Below, one piece after another: positions 1-5,215 of a stretch of DNA of 5,736 bases. Made by a program: the position numbers and the translations under genes. Under the pieces are notes generated by a model. That model saw only the letters and a program-made list of their open reading frames with translations, was not told where the DNA came from and ran no database searches. The stretch is from assembly GCA_025924845.1 (NCBI GenBank), contig JAICHN010000338.1:1-5736 (forward strand), written 5' to 3'. The DNA is from Chloroflexota bacterium. GTDB lineage: Bacteria; Chloroflexota; UBA5177; JANWHV01. Every line of letters begins with the position of its first letter. Position 1 is the first letter of the stretch.

Positions 1-49
1 AATGTTTATCACAATCCATTTTTACTTCTAGTATTAGGATAAATTTGGG

Positions 50-123
50 TGCTCAGGATCAGACTTGAACTGATGACCCTGCGATTTTCAGTCGCCGGAT
101 ATCGCGTCCAGCGCTATCTATAG
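50..123 (-). pseudogene. tRNA-Phe(GAA)-like sequence with degraded 5' half
   Basis: On the minus strand, the 3' half folds as a tRNA. The anticodon loop CTGAAAA (85-91, anticodon GAA at 87-89) sits on a stem GGCGA/TCGCA (92-96 and 80-84) with four of five pairs. A five-base variable loop GGGTC (75-79) follows, then a perfect T arm ATCAG-TTCAAGT-CTGAT (58-74) with the conserved G53-C61 pair and TTC. The 3' acceptor strand CCTGAGC (51-57) is followed by discriminator A at 50, and CCA is not encoded. The 5' half is poor. The spacing would give a normal 74-base tRNA with T8-A9 at 116-115, but the 5' acceptor strand CTATAGA does not pair with CCTGAGC, and the D stem GCGC has no four-base partner at the right place. 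I read it as a decayed tRNA-Phe or a tRNA 3'-half remnant. A divergent functional tRNA is less likely. Confidence 0.5.
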
Positions 124-583
124 ATGTCTACGATGTGCGTGAAACCGCCCTCGTTATTCCATTCCTGTCCATCCCGTACCAGCGTTGTCTGCCCCAATTG
201 ATGTCAACGTTGATGTCAAAATAGGAGAAATATACTTCGTTTATTCCTCCAACCCGACACCTCCACGTCGGTTTTCATCTCTGGGCCACTCTCGTGTCCG
301 CCCGGTACATTCCCTATTGGTCTCTCAGCTCTTTACAGCTTTGTCCTTACTTGACATAAAAACATATTGATCGAGCGTTGACCAGACAACCCCACCTTCG
401 GCACTACTCACCTTCAGAGTTCGCTTCTCTCAGCTGCGCTTAGCCTGGATTCCTTGCCGATCCTGCTGCCTATCGAGCAGCCACTGCTCTCTGGGCTTGT
501 CACACTCCGCCTCCCACGCCCGAACACGTTGTTACTGCTCGGTCGCATACCGGTTCAGAACCTGCGGTGGCCCCCCAATAGCG
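124..583. other. Intergenic stretch without a convincing gene
   Basis: About 460 bases between the tRNA-like sequence and the Uma2 stop. It contains two tandem near-palindromes (198-219), an isolated TTGACA at 351-356 with no -10 box at normal distance, and a possible decayed coding tail on the minus strand (430-585). The plus-strand open frames here start at weak codons without a ribosome binding site and have low-complexity, Ser/Pro/Leu-rich translations typical of non-coding frames. I support no intact gene. Confidence 0.6.
198..219. repeat. Tandem pair of TTGATGTCAA near-palindromes
   Basis: TTGATGTCAA occurs at 198-207 and again, identically, at 210-219, separated by CG, so the period is 12 bases. 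Each unit is an inverted repeat TTGA-TG-TCAA with only the central two bases off symmetry. This is the shape of a small tandem operator. No promoter or gene start lies immediately beside it, so a regulatory role is only a possibility. Confidence 0.4.
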
Positions 584-585
584 TC
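430..585 (-). pseudogene. Possible decayed C-terminal extension of the Uma2 gene
   Basis: Directly after the Uma2 stop, the frame shifted by one base reads PPQVLNRYATEQ, a TAA stop at 532-534, then QRVRAWEAECDKPREQWLLD and a further Gln/Arg-rich stretch up to a TGA at 430-432. The translation is rich in Glu, Gln, Arg and Trp, as in a charged helical tail, and unlike the Ser/Pro/Leu-rich junk of the other frames here. A run of six G (minus strand, 571-576) lies near the possible frameshift point. I infer a former extension lost by a frameshift and a nonsense change. It is short, and chance is a real alternative. Confidence 0.22.
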
Positions 586-1201
586 AAGTCGCATCCAAGA
601 CCTCGCTCACAGCTACGGCGAAGCCGGGTAGCAGCGCGGATGTCGCACGATCACCCCGCCCAAACACCCCGTGGGTGCCGTAGTGCTCCCCTGCTCGCCC
701 CAACACTGTGATCGTTTCCGTTTGTGGATCGATAATCCAATATTCCGGAATGCCGGCTTGCGCATAATCCCGGCGCTTTACCACGGTATCCCGTTCCGGA
801 TCATCGGGACTGACGATCTCGATGACCAGATCCGCGCCCAACCAATAGGCGTTTTGGCGCCGCGGATCGTGGGCATCCCGGACCACTAACAGATCCGGTT
901 CCCGGAATTTGCCTGGGCGGATCTGTAGGCGTAGCGGCGCATACAAGATCTTCCCACCGCGGGGCTGGAGGAACGCCGCCAAGGCGAACAGCAGAAACTG
1001 CGAGATGACCTGGTGTTGGTCAGTGGGCATCGGTAAGACCTCCAGCGTTCCGTCGGTAAACTCGAGCAAGCGGCGGCTATGCTCAGTGAGCCGGAGATAT
1101 TGTTCGATAGTCCACATGCCCTGGAGCGGATCGAGATCCAGGATGGTGTCGTCATCGGCCCCAACAATGCGCAGCTTGGACGGGTGTACTTCAACGGCCA
1201 T
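584..1201 (-). CDS. Uma2 family (DUF820) PD-(D/E)XK nuclease-fold protein
   Basis: The 205-residue protein has the hallmarks of the Uma2/DUF820 family. An N-terminal part reads 'TIEQYLRLTEHS...FTDGTLEVLPMP' (31-59) and is followed by the helix 'HQVISQFLLFALAAFL' (63-78). The core EPDLLVV (101-107) holds Asp103, LVIEIVSPDD (125-134) holds Glu128, and Lys142 lies in RDTVVKRRDY. The closing motif is AGIPEYWIIDP (149-159), and the protein ends 'LLPGFAVAVSEVL'. The length is usual for the family. Asp103, Glu128 and Lys142 are the likely metal-binding and catalytic set, by family analogy. The ATG at 1201 is preceded by a purine-rich AGAGGAAGG (1212-1220) about ten bases upstream. Family members occur in many copies in Chloroflexota and cyanobacteria, and their true substrate is unknown, so a DNA nuclease role is inferred from the fold. 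The gene stands alone with its own likely promoter. Confidence 0.93.
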   Translation of the reverse strand: MAVEVHPSKLRIVGADDDTILDLDPLQGMWTIEQYLRLTEHSRRLLEFTDGTLEVLPMPTDQHQVISQFLLFALAAFLQPRGGKILYAPLRLQIRPGKFREPDLLVVRDAHDPRRQNAYWLGADLVIEIVSPDDPERDTVVKRRDYAQAGIPEYWIIDPQTETITVLGRAGEHYGTHGVFGRGDRATSALLPGFAVAVSEVLDAT

Positions 1202-1569
1202 TGCTGTTCTTCCTTCCTCTGTTGTCCTAACGCGCGGCGTTTTCTCTTACCCCACTGGCCCTGCACAGTACCAGCCGCCTCCCTGGGAGTGATCAAGTGG
1301 CAGAGTATAGGATCGTTGTTAGCCATATTATACCCTCTTGCAGCATCGACGAGAAGGCAAGTGGCTGCGGAATCGAGTATAGCGGATGCTCTGTGGGCTT
1401 GCGTAGCACTGCGCGAAGCCGAGAACCTATCCAGATTGTTCAGGTACGCTATTCGTCTTCGTCCCTCACGAGAGATACGCCGAGGCAAATGCGGCGCGGT
1501 AGGAATCCCTGCCCGACGCCACGCAGGTTCCATCCTTGCGTAGACGCTAGATACACCGTGGGCATGCGA
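1202..1569. other. Intergenic region upstream of the Uma2 gene
   Basis: This 368-base gap lies between the lipoprotein stop and the Uma2 start. The half near Uma2 holds the candidate promoter and a ~120-base leader. The half near the lipoprotein holds an imperfect hairpin (about 1521-1541, ACGCAGG against CCTTGCGT with one bulged base) without a T tract, which is too weak to call a terminator. A minus-strand open frame crosses the region but continues as an out-of-frame shadow of Uma2, so I do not call it a gene. Confidence 0.6.
1327..1355 (-). promoter_or_regulatory. Candidate promoter for the Uma2 gene
   Basis: Read on the minus strand, a perfect TATAAT lies at 1332-1327. Seventeen bases upstream is TTCTCG (1355-1350), which matches TTGACA at three of six positions. 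Transcription would start near 1320 and leave a leader of about 120 bases before the Uma2 ATG. The -10 box is convincing in a GC-rich background, but the -35 box is weak. Confidence 0.45.
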
Positions 1570-2466
1570 TCACTTTGGAACAGAGATTGCGAAGTCTTCG
1601 TTGAACTTGCTCCACTTGGTGGTGCTGATGGTGGCCACTGCGCCAACGAAGATTGTCGTCTTTTCCTGGCGTACCGTCGGATTCGATCCTGGCGTGATCC
1701 AGAATTCCACGGTACCCGCTGTACCCAGGCCAACCCCAGCGAAATCTTTGTTGTCGATGACATAGTGCTTCGTCTCCACACCATCGATAGTCTCCATGGG
1801 TGGCGTGCCGTCTTTAATCGCGCTGGGCGCAGTGGCCACGCCCGTGATATCGCCGGTCCGCCATTCGTCAATCAAGGGTCTGAATCCCTCCGCCTTGCTC
1901 TCACTGGCCGCATCGGCACTGTACGTCTTGCCGCCGTCGGTGCTGGTCCAGGAGTCCTTTCCGACGACGATGATATTCACCTGCTCGCCAGGGCCGCGGG
2001 CTTCGAGCCGCAATTCCTGCTTTTCTACGTCGATATCGAATGTCTGCGTTGCGATGTGCTCAGCCGACGCGACAATGGTGTCCATGTGAAAGCTCTTCAG
2101 TCCCCGCATATTGGCGGCCGCTTGCCGGAGGGCATTAGCCGCGCCGTGGGGCGCACTGGCGGAGCCAGGAGTAGGCGTCGCGGCCGCCGGGGCGCGTGTT
2201 GGTGGGGGAGTAGGAACCGGATCAGGGGTAGCGACAGGAACGGTGGTTGACGGCCTCGGGGCCGGGGTGCGGGATAGCATTATCCTTGCGGCCGCGGGTG
2301 CGCGCGCCACGGTGGGAAGTCCCTGGGGCGCGAGAGTCGGGGTGGCGCGAACCGGCGGCGCCCCGGAGATTGGGGACGGAGCCGCCCCGCTGCAGGCGGC
2401 CAGACTGAGGTTCAGCAACACTATGAGTATCCGGTTGATCGCACGGAGTTTGTGTGATGCACCCAT
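1570..2466 (-). CDS. Lipoprotein with LppX/LprG-like C-terminal domain
   Basis: A 298-residue exported lipoprotein. The N-terminus has Lys/Arg residues, a hydrophobic stretch RILIVLLNLSL (12-22) and the lipobox LAAC, so Cys25 is the predicted lipidated residue. Residues 26-108 form a long Pro/Ala/Thr/Ser-rich linker. Residues ~109-298 begin 'ALRQAAANMRGLKSFHMD' and continue with alternating beta-strand-like segments (QTFDIDVEKQELRLEA, NIIVVGKDSWTSTDGGKTY, ETIDGVETKHYVID, TVEFWITPG). They end 'STTKWSKFNEDFAISVPK'. This resembles the LppX_LprAFG-type lipoproteins, whose studied members bind or carry lipids. I infer the fold from the pattern, and the ligand is unknown. The open frame extends 60 codons upstream, but ATG at 2466 is chosen for two reasons: GGAGG (2473-2477) lies six bases before it, and the lipoprotein signal starts there. 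It lies 37 bases after the broken hydrolase gene on the same strand, suggesting co-transcription. Confidence 0.85.
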   Translation of the reverse strand: MGASHKLRAINRILIVLLNLSLAACSGAAPSPISGAPPVRATPTLAPQGLPTVARAPAAARIMLSRTPAPRPSTTVPVATPDPVPTPPPTRAPAAATPTPGSASAPHGAANALRQAAANMRGLKSFHMDTIVASAEHIATQTFDIDVEKQELRLEARGPGEQVNIIVVGKDSWTSTDGGKTYSADAASESKAEGFRPLIDEWRTGDITGVATAPSAIKDGTPPMETIDGVETKHYVIDNKDFAGVGLGTAGTVEFWITPGSNPTVRQEKTTIFVGAVATISTTKWSKFNEDFAISVPK

Positions 2467-2470
2467 CGCT

Positions 2471-2479
2471 TTCCTCCCT
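2471..2479 (-). promoter_or_regulatory. Ribosome binding site fixing the lipoprotein start
   Basis: AGGGAGGAA on the minus strand places GGAGG six bases before ATG 2466. It decides between this start and in-frame starts up to 60 codons upstream, which would overlap the hydrolase coding sequence and hide the signal peptide. Confidence 0.8.
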
Positions 2480-2503
2480 ACCTCATCAGTAGCCAAAGCG
2501 CTG

Positions 2504-3225
2504 TTATGGTAAGTTCGCGTCAAAGAACCCTTGCACGCGCCGTAAGTATTCCGTGGGCTTCTCCCTGAACGCCCGAGCGTGGTCGGGTCCGACAGGAAAC
2601 CACACTTGCAAGTGGGGATCAGGGGCGCCGGCCCGCTGCAGTTCATAGGCCTGGCTGATGGGAATGTAATCGTCGGTCGTACTGTGAATGAGCAAGACCG
2701 GGCGATCGCCGAGCCGAGCCATCTCTTGTTCGGGGCGGTTGTCTACGAGATCCATGCCGAACAGCACCTGGGCCATGCCGATAATACCGGGTGCAAAGAA
2801 GCGGGGCAACCCGCTGACCTCGGTCAGATGCAACTCAATATGCCATGGGCCCGAAAATCAAAGAGCAGGACGTTGTAGCCGTGGTGCACGAACGCCTGGC
2901 CGATGTCCATCATACCAATCGCCGGATCGTCGCGTCGGCCATTGCGGCCATGGAGCATCAGGATCGTGCGGGTGCCCGCAGTATGGATGAACCAGCCGCG
3001 GAGGGGCACGTTATCTCCCGTGCTCGTAAACTGTACGTCCTCGCAGACCAAATGGTAGTCCATGCACCGGCCCACGGGGAGCCGATCTGGATGCGAGAAG
3101 CGATCCGCGGCGTAGGCCGCAATACCGAGGTAGCCCAGTGCAGCGAAGCCGATTACCAGCAGCGCCAGCCGCAATAGGATGCGCCCCAGAGCGGCCGTGA
3201 TCCCGGTGGAGATGGAAGTAGTCAT
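2504..3225 (-). pseudogene. Alpha/beta hydrolase (Bem46/S33-like), frame-disrupted, lacking the nucleophile segment
   Basis: Two open frames together make a decapitated hydrolase. The first (3225 to 2824) has an N-terminal membrane helix (~residues 13-38), VPLRGWFIHTAG, the oxyanion-hole motif LHGRNG (91-96) and NVLLFDFRAHG (118-128), where family members normally continue 'SGG...'. It then runs four more residues to a stop. In another frame, from about 2842 down to 2504, the sequence resumes with IELHLTEVSGLPRFFAPGI, then VLLIHSTTDDYIPI with the acid Asp, and finally VGPDHARAF with the catalytic His. The part between these segments, which in relatives holds the cap, the GxSxG nucleophile elbow and the following strands, is absent. 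The loss is about 70-80 residues, judged from family length. The junction lies near 2836-2842. The product cannot be a working hydrolase. GGGGG lies six bases before ATG 3225. An assembly or binning error at the junction is the main alternative. Confidence 0.82.
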
Positions 3226-3278
3226 TTGTTGCCCCCAAAAGTAGCGCTAACGATTTCGTGCATCCGGAACGATGTCCA

Positions 3279-3307
3279 GGGAGTATCGCCATACCAGCGA
3301 TACTCCC
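3279..3307. repeat. Perfect 11-bp inverted repeat with 7-base loop
   Basis: GGGAGTATCGC (3279-3289) and GCGATACTCCC (3297-3307) are exact reverse complements around a 7-base spacer CATACCA. No T run follows on either strand, so it is not a standard intrinsic terminator. Its place between the TATACT box and the hydrolase start suggests an operator or a leader hairpin. It could also end or stabilise the transcript of the upstream secreted-protein gene. Confidence 0.75.
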
Positions 3308-3327
3308 CACTGCCGATGCGGAAGATG

Positions 3328-3356
3328 AGTATACGTGGTTACAAGGGCGACTTCAG
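3328..3356 (-). promoter_or_regulatory. Weak candidate promoter upstream of the hydrolase pseudogene
   Basis: On the minus strand TATACT (3333-3328) matches the -10 consensus at five of six positions. CTGAAG (3356-3351), 17 bases upstream, matches the -35 at three of six. If used, the inverted repeat at 3279-3307 would fall within the first ~40 bases of the transcript. Confidence 0.28.
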
Positions 3357-3413
3357 ACTATCAATCAGTGCTCAGCGGTCGCGCGTGGGGCGTAACGCCC
3401 GCCCTGGCGGCCT

Positions 3414-4760
3414 TTACGGCGCCGACGGCAGGACCTTGAAGTAGCCAATCGACTTTGCATGGGTCTCGGTGCCTTCCATGCTGTTGGCCCAGATGCCGGG
3501 CGGGGTCGTGGCACTCGTGGTTAAGGTTAGGCCGGTCACGCGGCCCGCAGCATCGGCGCGGCGCTGGAACGGGGCACCAAACACGGCTCCAGAAGGCATG
3601 GTAGCGTAGATCCCGACGAGTTCGCCGGGCTTAAAGCCCGACCCGCTGAACTCAAAGCGGGTGCCCGCCGGGCCGCATACCGGAGTGACCTCCTGATTCT
3701 GACTGGCCGGGATCCCGGAGCAGTCGGCACTCCCACCAGGCGGCGAGCCCGCCGCTGGAGTGATCTTGAAGTAAGCCGTGGCCTGGTGATTAGAGGTCGC
3801 TCCGTGATAGGTGATGGTCCACACGCCCTCGTGGGGCGGGGCGGCATCGTTGAGTTGGGTGCTGTCGAACACAACATCCTCTTCGCCCGTTGCCCCGGCC
3901 GTCCCGGCATCCGGCGGGAAGATAAGCAACTTCTGGTGGCCGGGTCCGACCAGCGAGAAGTCGATGGATTCGCCCGCGCTGAACCCGCGCAGGTGGATGT
4001 GGAACGCGGTGCCAATCGGACCGCAGCCGGGGGCGATCGTCGCATCCTGCCCAGCAGGCACATCGCTGCCGCAGGGGTTGGGCGCGACCGGTGTGGGACT
4101 GGCGGCCGGGGTGGGGCTCGCCGCGGGCTGCAGATATTTCTGTTTGTATTGAAAGGTGCCGAGTTGGCTGAGCAGCACATCGTAAGGCGGCGCGTTTTCG
4201 GCGTGTAATTCGAAGACCGCCCGCTCAAAATACTGCACCGTATAGGCCTGACCGTTGAGGTCGCTCACTTCCTGGAACTCATCGGAGATCGGGTAGCCCT
4301 GCTGCGCCAGCCCGCCATGGGTTTCCCAGTAGGTGCGAAACTTCCCGCCCACACTATGGCCAGTCTCGGCGAACACGCGCGGATTGTCGGTGCTGGCCCG
4401 CTGGCCGGGGGCGCCCGCGGCGCCGTACTTGGCCTTATAGAGGTACGTGCCGAGCTGGCTGAGCAGCACGTCGTACGGCGGCTGGTTTTCCGGGTGATAC
4501 TCGAAGACGGCGCGCTCGAAGTACTGCACCGTGTAGGTTTGCCCGTTCAGGTCGCTCTGCTCCGACATTTCGGCGGAAATCGGATAGCCCTGCTGGGCTA
4601 GCCCGCCATGCGCTTGCCAGTAGGCCCAGAAACGCCCGCTAACCGTCTTGCCGGTCTCGGGGAATGTGTGGCTGTTGTCCTGTGCCGCGGTCGGCAGCGG
4701 CGATAAGATGCATAGGCCGAGCAGGACTACCATTAGCCGGCGCCATATAGAGTGATGCAT
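3414..4760 (-). CDS. Secreted modular protein with two N-terminal repeats and two Ig-like C-terminal modules
   Basis: A 448-residue exported protein. A signal peptide (Arg7-Arg8, hydrophobic 10-20, probable cleavage near 'PTAAQ', 23-27) precedes repeat 1 (33-112) and repeat 2 (130-209). Both carry 'ETG..V.G.F..YW..HGGLAQQGYPIS' and 'YTVQYFERAVFE', then 'PPYDVLLSQLGT'. A linker with ASPTP units follows (211-229). Two related modules come next, at ~230-336 and ~347-445. Each starts with Cys, then 'PA.Q' and 'CGP.GT.F....GF..GE', and ends in 'YFK(I/V).P'. The two cysteines near each module start may form a disulfide. This resembles uncharacterised Chloroflexota exoproteins. I know of no defined activity, and binding to a cell-surface or extracellular ligand is only a guess. 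ATG 4760 has an ideal AGGAGG five bases upstream. No membrane anchor or sorting signal is visible at the C-terminus, so it is probably released or loosely held. Confidence 0.88.
   Translation of the reverse strand: MHHSIWRRLMVVLLGLCILSPLPTAAQDNSHTFPETGKTVSGRFWAYWQAHGGLAQQGYPISAEMSEQSDLNGQTYTVQYFERAVFEYHPENQPPYDVLLSQLGTYLYKAKYGAAGAPGQRASTDNPRVFAETGHSVGGKFRTYWETHGGLAQQGYPISDEFQEVSDLNGQAYTVQYFERAVFELHAENAPPYDVLLSQLGTFQYKQKYLQPAASPTPAASPTPVAPNPCGSDVPAGQDATIAPGCGPIGTAFHIHLRGFSAGESIDFSLVGPGHQKLLIFPPDAGTAGATGEEDVVFDSTQLNDAAPPHEGVWTITYHGATSNHQATAYFKITPAAGSPPGGSADCSGIPASQNQEVTPVCGPAGTRFEFSGSGFKPGELVGIYATMPSGAVFGAPFQRRADAAGRVTGLTLTTSATTPPGIWANSMEGTETHAKSIGYFKVLPSAP
4134..4664 (-). repeat. Internal tandem duplication coding for two ~80-residue repeats
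   Basis: Copy 1 is coded at 4425-4664 and copy 2 at 4134-4373, a 291-base period. Besides the protein motifs, long nucleotide stretches are nearly the same. Examples are GGCTGAGCAGCAC in both copies and TACTGCACCGT before the ERAVFE codons. This points to duplication of DNA within the gene followed by divergence. Confidence 0.85.
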
Positions 4761-4765
4761 AAATG

Positions 4766-4771
4766 CCTCCT
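4766..4771 (-). promoter_or_regulatory. Consensus ribosome binding site of the secreted protein
   Basis: AGGAGG on the minus strand, five bases before ATG 4760, matches the Shine-Dalgarno consensus fully and fixes the start at the residue that opens the signal peptide. Confidence 0.85.
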
Positions 4772-4954
4772 GTTACCAACCAGGGTTCAAGTTGCGTGTG
4801 CAATCGGGGATCAAGCGCACCCTGAGGGCGTGTGATCCGCGCGGCGGCCTATAGAGAATCCGGTGGGCACCTCCCTTGCCGCGTATCCTCTCCATTGGCG
4901 GCTCAGTTGCGGGTCGTCTTGCGCTCCCTTATGCGTGCCTGATCGACTAAGACC

Positions 4955-4983
4955 ACTATAGGACGAATCACTAGTCTTGCCAT
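4955..4983 (-). promoter_or_regulatory. Candidate promoter for the secreted-protein gene
   Basis: TATAGT (4960-4955, five of six matches to the -10 box) and ATGGCA (4983-4978, four of six to the -35 box) are 17 bases apart on the minus strand. The leader would be about 190 bases. Moderate matches in an otherwise promoter-less gap make it plausible only. Confidence 0.3.
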
Positions 4984-5215
4984 GGGCAGGACTGCTTAAC
5001 TTTGGCGGTGGGTTGGCCGGGTGGGAGAAGGCGCGGATCTAGGTACTTGTGCGTAGTAGAAGTGGGATGTAGAGTCTATCGCTTTGCCGGTGCCAGTAAA
5101 GTTCTGAACCCACTCTTGCCGGCTCCCCGTCGCTTGCGGGCGCCGCCGAATGCGCGACAATATGGGGCCAGCGGGCAGCGCGAGCTTCATGCCCGATCTG
5201 CCTGCCGCCCTGGGA

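Larger units (their letters stand above)
3226..3413. other. Intergenic region with inverted repeat and candidate promoter
   Basis: This gap separates the secreted repeat protein from the hydrolase pseudogene. It contains a perfect 11-bp inverted repeat (3279-3307), a -10-like TATACT upstream of it, and a small GGGCG-TAA-CGCCC hairpin (3388-3400) just after the upstream gene. Neither hairpin has a T tract. Confidence 0.6.
4761..5215. other. Intergenic region between the WD40 and secreted-protein genes
   Basis: About 455 bases with no gene I can support. The open frames on both strands overlap each other, lack good ribosome binding sites and show no recognisable family. AGGAGG for the downstream gene lies at 4766-4771, and a possible promoter lies at 4955-4983. 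I see no T-tracted terminator after the WD40 stop. Confidence 0.6.

Noticed and set aside
351..368. Perfect TTGACA followed by an AT-rich stretch
   Set aside because: No -10 box lies 16-18 bases downstream, and the only AT-rich hexamer is about 6 bases away.
185..370. Plus-strand 61-codon open frame
   Set aside because: It has a TTG start without a ribosome binding site and a low-complexity translation.
886..1533. Minus-strand open frame upstream of and across Uma2
   Set aside because: Its C-terminal half is the shifted frame of Uma2, and the upstream half shows no recognisable domain.
1297..2250. Long plus-strand open frame (317 codons)
   Set aside because: It lies antisense to the lipoprotein, whose signal peptide, ribosome binding site and domain pattern are convincing. 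Its own translation is Arg/Gly-rich without a family.
2111..2512. Plus-strand Ala/Gly/Val-rich open frame
   Set aside because: It is the reverse reading of the lipoprotein's Pro/Ala/Thr linker codons, a common GC-rich artefact.
3388..3400. GGGCG-TAA-CGCCC hairpin after the secreted-protein stop
   Set aside because: The stem is only five base pairs and there is no T tract, so I do not call it a terminator.
3536..4228. Minus-strand 230-codon open frame inside the secreted protein
   Set aside because: It is a shifted-frame shadow, Arg/Pro/Ser-rich with no domain, while the main frame has clear duplicated modules.
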